Source of the DNA: a virus
Strand: one strand, 5' to 3'
IMG/VR virus record: IMGVR_UViG_3300017730_000033
Coordinates: 1 to 36,874 of that record
DNA length: 36,874 bases
Positions 14,485 to 23,764 of the stretch are shown here, piece after piece. Below the pieces are notes generated by a model. That model was not told the DNA's origin, searched no databases, and saw only the letters and a list, made by a program, of their open reading frames with translations. Position 1 is the first letter of the stretch. Each line of letters begins with the position of its first letter. A program made the translations under genes and the position numbers.

Positions 14485-16575
14485 CTAAGAATCATCTTCA
14501 TAGATATTTATTAGTCCAGAATCACTTGACTTAGGGGCAGGTTTTGTTTCATAGCCTGTCCAAGCGAGCCACATTTCTTTACCCCCAACAGGTAAATATC
14601 TACAATGTATTTTGGTTTCAACTTCCTTACCGTTTAAAATATATTCATGGTAGCCCTTTCTTTGTGCGCCTAAAACTAGTGGTCCTCTTTCGATTAATGT
14701 TTCTGCATCGGGAGTTCTAACTTGCTTACACGGATATTTACCAGCCTCGCCTAAGAAGTCATAAATTTGTTCATCACCGCTTACCTTAATTTCCCAAGTC
14801 ATTTTCTTACCTTGATAAACAATTACAAAATGTAAGTAATTATCACTTGTAATCCAAAGTTCAAATTTACCCTTTCTTAATTCAGCCTTGTTTAATATAT
14901 CGTCGTTGTGATTAAATTTTCCAGCAGAATATTCAATGCCATAATGTTTCCCGGCCTTCATTAAACGCTCCTTCATTTTATTTTCAGATTTTTCATCATC
15001 TCCAAAAAGACGGCTCATCATCTTAGGGTCATGTTTTTTTGTTCTTTGAAAAATGTCATTTGCTGATAAAGTTCCGTAGTCAATAAGTAGTTGTTTTACG
15101 AAAACAGAAAACCTTCCATTATCTTTCCCATATGCGTCTTTTAACTCTTCTTTCCAAAAATCTATATCTAAAGAAGCATTTTTAGACATTAAATTATCAT
15201 CTTTAAATCCGTGAAAAATGAAGCCATCTAAATTAAGTTCTGTATCTAATTTTACAAGACCGTGTATTCCGTCGCTAATTTCATAAGACTTTGTAAGAGC
15301 CTCAATCTTGTAATCCCCAAGACTTTTCTTACCTCCCGTTGTTAAAAACTCAAGAGTAATTAATTTGTCAGGTAATTTTACTTCGGGAATTTCGTGAAAT
15401 TTAGAATTAAATAATGAAAACCCCTTTTTGGGATTACCCATTATTTCATCAGCCATAACTCTAATAATAGTTCCCACCTCAACATCTTTACTAGTATTCG
15501 TCGTTTTTCCTACATTCATGTAAAAGTCCCCATTCATTTCTGTTGCCTTAATAGTATCTTCTTCGACAGGACCTATACCCATACTATACCCAAAGGTTCC
15601 ATTTTTATTTTCCTTCTTTTCTAAAACCATAACATCTAAGTCAACAAATTTCTTCCACTTAATCCACTTAGGGTTTTTCTTTTTCCCGATAACATAAGAA
15701 GACTTGGCATCTTTAATAACTACTCCTTCCGAAGCGGGGTTTTTCATTATGTCCATAGCATATTCTTCTATTTCTTCCAATGAATCGGCCTCTCTTGTAT
15801 TATTTTTGTTTGGAAATAAAACAAATTCATCGGCATTTGCTGAAAAGTTTTTCATAAGAATCATTAATCGTTCTTCTAATTTATCAGTAGCGACAGACTT
15901 ATCTTCAAAATACATTATATCAAAAACATGGGCTTTTATATTTGCCTCTTCTGTTATCTTTTTATTAATATGTGCAAGTGTATCAGCACGAACTAATGCT
16001 TCGTCGTCTTTATACATTACTGCTTCTGCGTCTAATATACAATTAGGAAACACTCGGTCTTCTAATACCTTTACGCACTGAGGCATTTTATCTGTAATAT
16101 CTCTTGCATTAAATGTATAAATTTTAACATTATTATCAAATTTATGAATCTGTATTCTTAAACCATCATATTTCTCTTGAACAATATAGTCATTCGTAAG
16201 CCCCCTGATTTCCTTCATATCATCTATTTCAAAAATACGGTACATTGGTTTATTTGGTTCAATGAATTTTTCAGGTTTATCCTGCTTTACTATTTCAATT
16301 TGCGAAGGCTTATTTTGAAAATACCCGTATAGTTGGGTAGCCTTTTCTCCCCCTATACTTAAGGTATCATCGGAAAAAAGAACACTATCATCTATATTTG
16401 AAAATTGATTTTTGATTTGTGGGTCGGATAAAATTTCTCTAAGTTCAACTACCAATTTTTCCCAATCTTTTTCATATGCCTTTGGGTTATCCCTTGCACT
16501 TAAAAAGGTCGCACGAACCATATTTTTAACAGAAGAGGCATTCTTCACTATGCTGTCGAATTGAGTAAATATCAT
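14485..16575 (-). CDS. ATP-dependent DNA ligase with extra C-terminal region
   Basis: A 696-residue protein. Start chosen at ATG 16575-16573 with GTGAGGG upstream; a GTG three codons earlier lies within this site. Nucleotidyltransferase motifs are clear: motif I EKYDGLR with Lys135 as the AMP-accepting lysine, LDAEAVMY (Glu184), VFDIMYFED, EGVVIKDAKSSY (Glu283, Lys288) and PKWIKWKKF. An OB-fold-like segment follows (about 310-395). The final 250 residues, including LHFVIVYQGKKMTWEIKVSG and CRYLPVGGKEMWLAWTG, are not typical of ligases and I cannot assign them. Only about 110 residues precede the core. It joins nicked DNA using ATP. Unusually it sits among head genes, before the prohead protease. 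Confidence 0.9.
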   Translation of the reverse strand: MIFTQFDSIVKNASSVKNMVRATFLSARDNPKAYEKDWEKLVVELREILSDPQIKNQFSNIDDSVLFSDDTLSIGGEKATQLYGYFQNKPSQIEIVKQDKPEKFIEPNKPMYRIFEIDDMKEIRGLTNDYIVQEKYDGLRIQIHKFDNNVKIYTFNARDITDKMPQCVKVLEDRVFPNCILDAEAVMYKDDEALVRADTLAHINKKITEEANIKAHVFDIMYFEDKSVATDKLEERLMILMKNFSANADEFVLFPNKNNTREADSLEEIEEYAMDIMKNPASEGVVIKDAKSSYVIGKKKNPKWIKWKKFVDLDVMVLEKKENKNGTFGYSMGIGPVEEDTIKATEMNGDFYMNVGKTTNTSKDVEVGTIIRVMADEIMGNPKKGFSLFNSKFHEIPEVKLPDKLITLEFLTTGGKKSLGDYKIEALTKSYEISDGIHGLVKLDTELNLDGFIFHGFKDDNLMSKNASLDIDFWKEELKDAYGKDNGRFSVFVKQLLIDYGTLSANDIFQRTKKHDPKMMSRLFGDDEKSENKMKERLMKAGKHYGIEYSAGKFNHNDDILNKAELRKGKFELWITSDNYLHFVIVYQGKKMTWEIKVSGDEQIYDFLGEAGKYPCKQVRTPDAETLIERGPLVLGAQRKGYHEYILNGKEVETKIHCRYLPVGGKEMWLAWTGYETKPAPKSSDSGLINIYEDDS

Positions 16576-16580
16576 TACCC

Positions 16581-17000
16581 TCACATCTCGTCACTTGGAG
16601 TTAATGCTTCTTCCTCACCTACTGTCAAGGTGTGTTTAAGTCGCTTTAATTTTCCTAATGCTGTTTCTAAAGCCGCCTCAGCATCATTATCTTGTGAATC
16701 CGGAGCATCATCAACAGACTCAACTCTCACTTCTTCTGCATCAGGTTCTGCCTTATAGGTCATATTATCCGGCATTAATTTATTTTGGTAATTTCTTTTA
16801 ACTAAAGAATTTCCCTTTGTAATTGGTTTAGCCGCCAAGCGTTCAACATCAACTTGCTTTCCAGCCTTTTCATCTTTTTGTGCATCTGCTGGTTCATAAC
16901 CTAATGCGTTTGTAAGTAATACCGTAAGTTCGGTTAGTTGTGTTAAAACTTCTGCACCTCTAATATCTGCATCGTCGGCTATCATTTTTTCTTTGCTCAT
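16581..17000 (-). CDS. Small acidic protein of unknown function
   Basis: A 139-residue protein starting MSKEKMIADDADIRGAEVL after a GGAGGG site; its start overlaps the preceding stop as ATGA. Residues 10-40 are probably a helix (EVLTQLTELTVLLTNALG). The middle is Lys-rich and possibly disordered, and residues 85-110 are acidic (RVESVDDAPDSQDNDAEA) before another helix (LETALGKLKRLKHTL). No family is recognised. Its small size and place among head genes suggest a morphogenesis or minor head component. Confidence 0.62.
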   Translation of the reverse strand: MSKEKMIADDADIRGAEVLTQLTELTVLLTNALGYEPADAQKDEKAGKQVDVERLAAKPITKGNSLVKRNYQNKLMPDNMTYKAEPDAEEVRVESVDDAPDSQDNDAEAALETALGKLKRLKHTLTVGEEEALTPSDEM

Positions 17001-17233
17001 ATTGTTCCCTCCAAATTTTTCACAAGTGAATCTAAATCACTCCAATCCATCTTTGAAATTACATCACCGTTTGGCATACCTGCTTGGGTTTTTGCACTCG
17101 GTCTTGGACTTCGGACAAATCCAGCCTTCATAATTGCCGTGTCCGAGTCTTCTAATTTTCTCTCTAAATCCTTAACCTTATCGGACAGGGCCTTCAATAT
17201 TTCTAAAATTTCAATTGTTGTTTCTTCTTCCAT
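16997..17233 (-). CDS. Small coiled-coil protein with tag-like C-terminus
   Basis: A 78-residue protein with start ATG after GAGGAGGAAT. Residues 3-32 are a coiled coil (ILEILKALSDKVKDLERKLE). A Pro/Arg-rich linker follows (FVRSPRPSAKTQAGMP). The C-terminus reads MDWSDLDSLVKNLEGTI, a Trp-acidic amphipathic helix resembling both the cargo tags and the scaffold end. Small coiled-coil proteins in head operons can be scaffold or assembly factors. Function unknown. Confidence 0.68.
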   Translation of the reverse strand: MEEETTIEILEILKALSDKVKDLERKLEDSDTAIMKAGFVRSPRPSAKTQAGMPNGDVISKMDWSDLDSLVKNLEGTI

Positions 17234-17236
17234 TTT

Positions 17237-19192
17237 TTATTCCTCCTCATATACCATATCGTATAATTTTTTATATAAATTTTCATATTTCTTTCTTAGG
17301 GATGCGGCTGTCTTTACCATTTGTAGGTTTTTGACCCCCAACTTTTCTAAGAGTTCGGCCTCTTCATCTTCCGCTAAACCGTCAATTATATTTATAACTT
17401 TTCCTAAACGAAGGTAGTCCTCACCAAAGTATTCTGTTGGGTGGGCATTTTGAAGTAGGGCCTTTACTTCTCTTCGCTTCTTTGGTGGGAGAGAAGATAT
17501 ATCTGCCTTTTCTAATGACATTTTAGACATAATTTTATCCTTTAGTGTCTTTACTTTAGGTTTAGAAGGAACTATAAACTTAGTGTCTATAACCGATAAA
17601 AGATGTGTAAGAATACTTTTACCATCTATTTTAACAGACAATAATTCTTCTACCTCCTTTACTTGTTTTTCAGTGAGAAGATTTTTTGAAGACTCGTCAA
17701 AAATATATTTCTGCATAAGTGGTATGAAATTTTTATTTTTATATTTAGCACTATTCAATAAATTAGAAATTCTTCTTACTCTTTCTTTAGGGGATAAACG
17801 CTGTCCGGCTACTGTAAGTATTTTTCTTAATTCCGATTCAAGTTTATTATCTATCAAAAGCCATTCAATCATGTAATTTAGAGATATTTGGTCAACACCA
17901 GCACTACCCCCAGCACTTCTTAGTTCTTCATTTGTAGGTACTCCGGTTGCCCCGTAAATATCAGTTGTTAACCTTTTCATAAATAAATTCTTATTACTTA
18001 CCTTTGGTATAGGGGAGTAATTTGCTTCCATAAAAGTCTGAAATTTACTAAAATCATTATCAGTAAAATCGTGAGTTAAGGGTAAAATTGCATTTGCTTG
18101 ATTTATTGTAATATTTCCACTTTTTACAACTTTAATCATAGCAGGGATTTTTTTATTAGGTCTATTTAATTTAATTGACTTAATAACACCAAGAGTTTTA
18201 TCTCTTCTACTCTTTACCATTGAAACTAAATTTCTTATATAATTGTCAACAGGGTTATTTATTGCATCCGGTACAGACTCAATAATTTCTTTTATTCTTT
18301 TAAGTTCGTAAGGTTTTAGAAGTTTTTCAACATCTATTGGGGTAGGAAGATTGTTTAAATATTGCCCAAGTCCAATTAAAATTGTTTTTATTTCTTCCTC
18401 ACTTCTTGGATAAAGGACTTCGTATATTTGATTTAAAGTAGTAGCATCTAACGGTAAAGCCCTTGATTCTTCTACCCTAAGAGATGTTTTTGTTTCAACA
18501 TCTTCAATTATTTGTGATTCTAATTCCTTTATCTCACTACGAAGTCTTAAAATCATCGCTTCATCATTAGAAGTTCTTCTATCTTCAATTATATTTTCAT
18601 AATAATATAATCTATCCTTTGCTTCTTCTAAATCTTTAACATCTTTAGAAGGTTCAATATCCTTAGATTCTACCTTTTGACCATAAGGTGCATCATAAGG
18701 TTTATCATCAGGCATAACCCTATTAACATTTACTTCATCGTAATCAACTATTTCTTTCTTATAGTGTAGAGCCGCTTCTTCTATCGTAAGAGGTGTTTCG
18801 GGGTCTATTATTTTCTTTCCACTTTCCCCTCCTAAACCCGGCCTTTTACCCGATGGTAAAGCGTATATCGGATAAAATTCGTTTCTCCCGTAACCATCAT
18901 CAATAATTTTTTTATCTTCATCAATTTTAATATTACCCTTTCCACCAAAGGCTACGAAAGGATTTGATTTTTTGTAAGCCTCTATGGTTTTTTCATCTTC
19001 TTTAATTTTTTTTCTTAATTCTTGAATTTCTTCCTTATATGCTTTAGAGTTTGGGTAGGTATCAAGTGCAATTTTATTTGAAGAAACAACCTGTTCTAAA
19101 ACAGGAACTTGTATAGCCTGTCTTAATTTAATTTCAATATCTTCAAGAGTAGCGTTGGGCTTAATACTTCTCTTTAAAATTTTTTCTTGCAT
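17237..19192 (-). CDS. Large helical protein of unknown function (651 aa)
   Basis: The start is ATG 19192-19190 after AGGTGT; the protein begins MQEKILKRSIKPNATLEDIE, whose M-x-x-x-I-L-K-R resembles the tag without Trp, too weak to count. The sequence is mainly helical, with charged segments (YKEEIQELRKKIKEDEKTIE) near residues 50-80, a Pro/Gly-rich stretch near 85-135, and a C-terminal helical region (VKTAASLRKKYENLYKKLYD). No enzyme motif or membrane segment is evident. Between portal and protease genes, it is probably a virion or assembly protein. Confidence 0.66.
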   Translation of the reverse strand: MQEKILKRSIKPNATLEDIEIKLRQAIQVPVLEQVVSSNKIALDTYPNSKAYKEEIQELRKKIKEDEKTIEAYKKSNPFVAFGGKGNIKIDEDKKIIDDGYGRNEFYPIYALPSGKRPGLGGESGKKIIDPETPLTIEEAALHYKKEIVDYDEVNVNRVMPDDKPYDAPYGQKVESKDIEPSKDVKDLEEAKDRLYYYENIIEDRRTSNDEAMILRLRSEIKELESQIIEDVETKTSLRVEESRALPLDATTLNQIYEVLYPRSEEEIKTILIGLGQYLNNLPTPIDVEKLLKPYELKRIKEIIESVPDAINNPVDNYIRNLVSMVKSRRDKTLGVIKSIKLNRPNKKIPAMIKVVKSGNITINQANAILPLTHDFTDNDFSKFQTFMEANYSPIPKVSNKNLFMKRLTTDIYGATGVPTNEELRSAGGSAGVDQISLNYMIEWLLIDNKLESELRKILTVAGQRLSPKERVRRISNLLNSAKYKNKNFIPLMQKYIFDESSKNLLTEKQVKEVEELLSVKIDGKSILTHLLSVIDTKFIVPSKPKVKTLKDKIMSKMSLEKADISSLPPKKRREVKALLQNAHPTEYFGEDYLRLGKVINIIDGLAEDEEAELLEKLGVKNLQMVKTAASLRKKYENLYKKLYDMVYEEE

Positions 19193-19194
19193 AC

Positions 19195-19410
19195 TTACAC
19201 CTGTTTAAATTTCTTGGACATTTTAGGACCGGGCCTAATAATTCCGGGAATAACAGGGTCTGCCTCAAAGTTATCCGGAGGAACTTCGGGAACATTCATT
19301 GATAAGTCCACAGTCTTCTTAGGCGTAGGTTCAGGTTTATTAGCCTTTCGTTCTAAATCTGCCAATTGTTGTTTTGCTTCATCTAATTTTCTTCTTATAA
19401 TATTGCTCAT
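19195..19410 (-). CDS. Small helical/Pro-rich protein, unknown
   Basis: A 71-residue protein starting MSNIIRRKLDEAKQQLADLE after an AAGGAGAAAT site. An N-terminal amphipathic helix (1-25) is followed by a Pro-rich tail (PEPTPKKTVDLSMNVPEVPP; PGIIRPGPKMSKKFKQV). It ends 2 nt before the start of the 651-aa gene. Possibly a short adaptor peptide; no family recognised. Confidence 0.62.
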   Translation of the reverse strand: MSNIIRRKLDEAKQQLADLERKANKPEPTPKKTVDLSMNVPEVPPDNFEADPVIPGIIRPGPKMSKKFKQV

Positions 19411-19428
19411 ATTTATTTCTCCTTTTAC

Positions 19429-22095
19429 TTATCCGTGTTGTGCCAATGTTGGTACATTAGGTTTATTTTTTGAAAAGTATTCTCTATATACTTCATTAGT
19501 AAGGTCTGTCATTTCTTCAACAGACATTGCGTTAAAATATTGTGAATGTATTACTGCGACTTCCTTAACTGTGAAATTTAATGTATCAGTATTATATGCT
19601 TGCGGTGCATCAAATCTGGGAACGCCCCCCATCGCTGGAACATTAGGATTTATAGGGAAGGGATTGTCACCGCTAATCTTACTTCCAAAAAGAGCCGCAA
19701 AATCGGTGGCTGGAGCCTTGCTTTCACCTAGATGAATACATCTTGGGCTTCCTATGCTTACCGGAGGATATTTTTCTAAACAATCTAAGGCAAGTTCTTT
19801 CAGCATTTCACCCAAACTTTCGTTAAGTGGCTTACTACCCATCAATTTCTCAGCCCAGCGATATATTATTACTTGTTCTAAACTTTCTTTTCGTGTGTAG
19901 TCGCCTAATTCTTCATTCATCCTATACTCTTTAGGTATAATTTTATCTAATTTTGTGTTTCTCGGTATGTTGTTTATTATTTCTTTAATATATAGGTAAA
20001 ATTGATTTCCGAATGGGTGTGTAATAGGAGTTAAACATAAATTTGCTCTATCTAAACCGTGTCCATGTCTATCGTGATAGAACGCACTGTAAGGGAATAT
20101 AAAATAAGATGCTTGGTCTGGGCCGTAGTATATAGTAGAGCCTCCAACCTTTCCTGATGCTATATCACCTGTAATTTTGCTAGTATAGACTACATTAGAG
20201 TTATTAACCCAACTTGGGTTTTTATGTAATTGAGCAGCAAAGGCTGTTGCTTGCTGTTCGGGGCTACCTGACATGTATCTGTAGTTTCCTCTATATCTCG
20301 AAGAATCACCAAATGCCTTTCCTTCAGGTTCTCTAAGTGTTCTATTAATTGCATTTATTAAATCGACCCTTAAATCATAATCTTGAAATTGACTAGTAAA
20401 AACATTAGTATCATCTTTAACACCGGCCTTAACTACTGTAATTTCTCTTTTAATTAAATCTACATAAAAAATATATACACTTCTAAATGAACCCATTTCA
20501 TAAGCAAGTGTAAATGCAAAGGCATTCTCACCTATTTCAGCGTCGTCTTCGGGTAATAAACCAACTCGTTGAAAATTCTCAACTCTTTGCATAGAATTAA
20601 AGTTCCCTATAACAAAACCCCTTTCATCTGAGGTTGAGTCGCCAAATTGTTCTTCTACCCAATTAGGCCAATATTTCGACACCTCTCGTAAATCCTTAAT
20701 TGGAACTAAGTCTATTGCTTTATTATTCATCAAAGTTACTATGTCTTTAATATTTTGTGGTAATTCAATAAGCCTTTTATTAATTTTACGAGTATCACCA
20801 ATTGTTGTATTCCCGTCTTTATTTCTAACAGGTCTCATTTGTTTTCCTGAATGAGTAGTTCTTGAACCCATAAAAATATTAATTTTTGCTCTTAGTGTTG
20901 AGAATAAATTAGACCTACCTTCAGCAAACTTTTTATCTGTAAAAAATTCCCTGCCCAATGGTCTATATTTTCTAGTATTGGTAAAAAATTCTTGAAAACC
21001 CTCTTTTACAAGATTAACTAAAACTTCGGGTTTATTTGGAGGTACTTTTAAAGGTCGAGTAAGAAAAGATTCTAAACTAGGAGACCTTTCATATCGTGTA
21101 CCCGTAGGAGTCATCGTTGGAGTAAAAACATGATTTAAAAATGCGTTGTCTACCTTTATTCCTAGAGGTGGGTTTTTTTCAATTTTATTTTTATTGAGTG
21201 TATAAATTTGAAAAACTTGTTTATTACCCATTCTTTTATTTATTGTTTTTCTTAACCATCTACTAAATAAATTAAATGCTTCGGGATTTAAAAATTTTGT
21301 AAAATCACCTGCGTTAATATCATACTCAACTCCTGAAATCGCTTTTAATTGGTATTTTTCCAACCAACTATATTCACTATTCAATGGTTCAATATTCAAG
21401 TTTCTTTTTTGTAAGTTATTAAGTCTCATTTTTGTTCTATAAAAACTTCTCGCTTCGATTTCAAAACCATAAGCATTAGAAGAGGGTTTAAAAATTAAAA
21501 AATGGGTATCTAATTCTCCGTCATAACGATTTGTCACACTTAATGATATATTTGCTAATCCCGTAATTCTTAAAAATTGCATTTCTTTATCGTTTTTATT
21601 TCTATCCTGTATTCTATAAGGCATATCATTCCTATTATTAGCATAAGTAGAATTTCTGTCGGGCCTTACCTTCATAGTTAAATTTTGTAGTTTTTCATTA
21701 AACTGAATTTCATTTAGATTTTTTCCAAATAAATTTATAAAGTAATAACCTTGTGGTGTCGCTACCATATCTATTTGTTTTTTTAAATAGTTAATAACAT
21801 TATTAGAAGTTGAACCCATACCTGATATTTTATAATCAGTTATCATTCTACCCTGCCCAAAAGAAGTTAAATCTAAAATTTCCGTCGAATTTTTATCACC
21901 TACTTCAGGCTTGTCAATACTCATAATTTCATTGTAAGTTTGAGCAGACATATCTATTTCTAATAATTCATCTTCTTTTAAAAACTGCCCATTGTTATAA
22001 TAACTACCTTCATACTTTTGATACCATCTAATATTAGGGAATTTTGTCAAAAGGTCCCTTACTTCTTCTCTACCCATCAATCCCTTGTAAATCAT
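19429..22095 (-). CDS. Large uncharacterised protein after portal (888 aa)
   Basis: The start ATG 22095-22093 overlaps the portal stop (ATGA), indicating coupled translation. The protein mixes helices and strands. Notable segments are KPSSNAYGFEIEARSFYRTK near 200, AFTLAYEMGSFRSVYIFYVD near 530, and a His/Gly-rich patch YHDRHGHGLDRANLCLTPIT near 680 with THPFGNQFYLYI after it. The C-terminus is rich in Pro (PFPINPNVPAMGGVPRFDAP). The gene directly after the portal often encodes a head morphogenesis protein, but I see no Mu-F-like signature. No confident family; the His/Cys patch could be a metal site. Confidence 0.68.
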   Translation of the reverse strand: MIYKGLMGREEVRDLLTKFPNIRWYQKYEGSYYNNGQFLKEDELLEIDMSAQTYNEIMSIDKPEVGDKNSTEILDLTSFGQGRMITDYKISGMGSTSNNVINYLKKQIDMVATPQGYYFINLFGKNLNEIQFNEKLQNLTMKVRPDRNSTYANNRNDMPYRIQDRNKNDKEMQFLRITGLANISLSVTNRYDGELDTHFLIFKPSSNAYGFEIEARSFYRTKMRLNNLQKRNLNIEPLNSEYSWLEKYQLKAISGVEYDINAGDFTKFLNPEAFNLFSRWLRKTINKRMGNKQVFQIYTLNKNKIEKNPPLGIKVDNAFLNHVFTPTMTPTGTRYERSPSLESFLTRPLKVPPNKPEVLVNLVKEGFQEFFTNTRKYRPLGREFFTDKKFAEGRSNLFSTLRAKINIFMGSRTTHSGKQMRPVRNKDGNTTIGDTRKINKRLIELPQNIKDIVTLMNNKAIDLVPIKDLREVSKYWPNWVEEQFGDSTSDERGFVIGNFNSMQRVENFQRVGLLPEDDAEIGENAFAFTLAYEMGSFRSVYIFYVDLIKREITVVKAGVKDDTNVFTSQFQDYDLRVDLINAINRTLREPEGKAFGDSSRYRGNYRYMSGSPEQQATAFAAQLHKNPSWVNNSNVVYTSKITGDIASGKVGGSTIYYGPDQASYFIFPYSAFYHDRHGHGLDRANLCLTPITHPFGNQFYLYIKEIINNIPRNTKLDKIIPKEYRMNEELGDYTRKESLEQVIIYRWAEKLMGSKPLNESLGEMLKELALDCLEKYPPVSIGSPRCIHLGESKAPATDFAALFGSKISGDNPFPINPNVPAMGGVPRFDAPQAYNTDTLNFTVKEVAVIHSQYFNAMSVEEMTDLTNEVYREYFSKNKPNVPTLAQHG

Positions 22096-23762
22096 CCTAC
22101 TCGCCTCTCAGTTCTTTTATCCACATTTTTATTTCCAGCCTTACCGGGTAATCCACTAAACCTTTTATCAGGTGGGGAAGACATTCTTGGTTTTGATATA
22201 TAATCAGTTTTTTCAGAAACTTCTCCCGCTACTTGCCCTTTAGATTGACCGCTCATAAGGGCTTGTTCTTGTAATTGACCCAATTGTGAAGCGTCAATAT
22301 TAGTTCCAGCATATTTATCAACGGGTATCTGTTTATCTTTTTTATTCGAATTACTATCTACTTCCACCTTTGTTAATTCATCTGCTGGGAATTTTTTAAA
22401 CGAAAAATCACCGTCTTCATTCATATCAACTTCAAACCCAAGATTTTTCATTTGGACAGCAAGATTAATCTCCATTTCTCTTCTTCTTAAAACTGCCATT
22501 TCGTCTTCTTCTTCCGAACGCAAAAGTTGTACTCTCCAATCTGTAATTCCAAATTGGTCCATCATAAACGGGAACAAATATTTGTTATACACACTTTGAG
22601 CCATTTCAACAGCACGATTAGTGACCAAAATTTGCATACCTTCCGAATTAAGTCCACCTGAAGCAGTATTATCTGCCATAAATATATTACTCACACCGTA
22701 GAAAGCGGAGATTCTTGTTCTCAAATCTTCCTTCACGGCAGTATAATCCATTTCCTTCAAAGAGTTCATAAACGGAATCCATTCGACAGAACCACGAGAA
22801 CCACCTTCCGCTTCAATACCCATAATTGGAATATAATGAGGGTCTTGTTCTAACTTTTCTTTAACACCCTTCCAATACTTTACTAGAGATTCCATGTTAT
22901 TTGTTTGCACAGCAAGAATACCTTTTGGTGTTCTCATTTTTTGATATGAGGTACTAATATAAGACTCCATAGCCTGTAATGTAAAAATATAGTTAAACAA
23001 GGTAATTACAGGTGGGTGTCCGTATAAACGGGTAGGGCCATATTTACTAAAATGCACTACCTCTCCCGTAATATAATGTTGTTCGGACTGAGAAGTTTTA
23101 TTGGTAAATTCAATTGCGTGTAAATTACTACCACATATGCCACACTTTTCATATCTCTCTTCAGAAATAAAATCTCTATGTGTGACACAAGTATATCTTG
23201 AATGCCCCCTATCACCATCTTCATCAACTTCAATAAACATAGTCGTTGGGTCACCTCTATATATCTCGTTAATTTTAGACATGGCAATACACCCGTCTTC
23301 TTCTAAAAAGTAATCTTTAACAAGAATTAAAAAGGCATCATCCATTACATTTAAGTCTGTTTCCAATTCCTTAAGAACATCAATAAATAATTGATGAGAT
23401 TCATTTACATGGTTCTTAAAAAAGTTTTCAGCATAAACCTTTTGTTTATAACTTGGCTTTCTTAAATCTTGTGACCCACAGTTCATACATTCATCAACAG
23501 TTTTTTGGTGTTCATATCCACAAGAATTACACTTAAGGTCAAAAGCCTTCTTCCATTCATAACCTCTACGAAAAACTTCATTCTTAAGTTGAACTAAACA
23601 AGTTCTTACAACAGTTGAGTTTTTAGCAGTATCATAAAGATAACGCCCTGCGTAATGCTGGGGGAATCTACGCTCTTGAATACCTAAATTGTAAACATCC
23701 TTTTCAACAGGGATAGGTGTTCTTCTCCTAATCAACTGTCTAAATCTATCTCTTAGTCCCAT
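22092..23762 (-). CDS. Portal protein with zinc-knuckle insertions
   Basis: A 556-residue portal, start MGLRDRFRQLIRRR after AAGGAGGAAT. Portal features include YDTAKNSTVVRTCLVQLKNE near 45, GEVVHFSKYGPTRLYGHPPV near 235, then the long stem helices and DLRTRISAFYGVSNIFMADN near 350. Unusually, four Cys at 78, 81, 92 and 95 (CNSCG...ECMNCG) and C192/H195/C207/C210 (CVTH...KCGIC) make two zinc-ribbon-like sites in the N-terminal third. The dodecameric portal forms the DNA entry vertex and docks terminase and adaptor. Flanking TerL-side genes and head genes fit. The C-terminal 70 residues are polar and probably disordered. Confidence 0.93.
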   Translation of the reverse strand: MGLRDRFRQLIRRRTPIPVEKDVYNLGIQERRFPQHYAGRYLYDTAKNSTVVRTCLVQLKNEVFRRGYEWKKAFDLKCNSCGYEHQKTVDECMNCGSQDLRKPSYKQKVYAENFFKNHVNESHQLFIDVLKELETDLNVMDDAFLILVKDYFLEEDGCIAMSKINEIYRGDPTTMFIEVDEDGDRGHSRYTCVTHRDFISEERYEKCGICGSNLHAIEFTNKTSQSEQHYITGEVVHFSKYGPTRLYGHPPVITLFNYIFTLQAMESYISTSYQKMRTPKGILAVQTNNMESLVKYWKGVKEKLEQDPHYIPIMGIEAEGGSRGSVEWIPFMNSLKEMDYTAVKEDLRTRISAFYGVSNIFMADNTASGGLNSEGMQILVTNRAVEMAQSVYNKYLFPFMMDQFGITDWRVQLLRSEEEDEMAVLRRREMEINLAVQMKNLGFEVDMNEDGDFSFKKFPADELTKVEVDSNSNKKDKQIPVDKYAGTNIDASQLGQLQEQALMSGQSKGQVAGEVSEKTDYISKPRMSSPPDKRFSGLPGKAGNKNVDKRTERRVG

Positions 23763-23764
23763 AT

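Noticed and set aside
19187-19735. 182-aa plus-strand open frame
   Set aside because: It crosses two minus-strand genes with good starts and sites, and shows no domain. I treat it, and all other plus-strand frames, as shadows.
19429-22095. E2-like (ubiquitin-conjugating) reading of the LCLTPITHPFG segment
   Set aside because: One Cys near a His/Pro patch is not enough; the surrounding E2 strand pattern is not evident.
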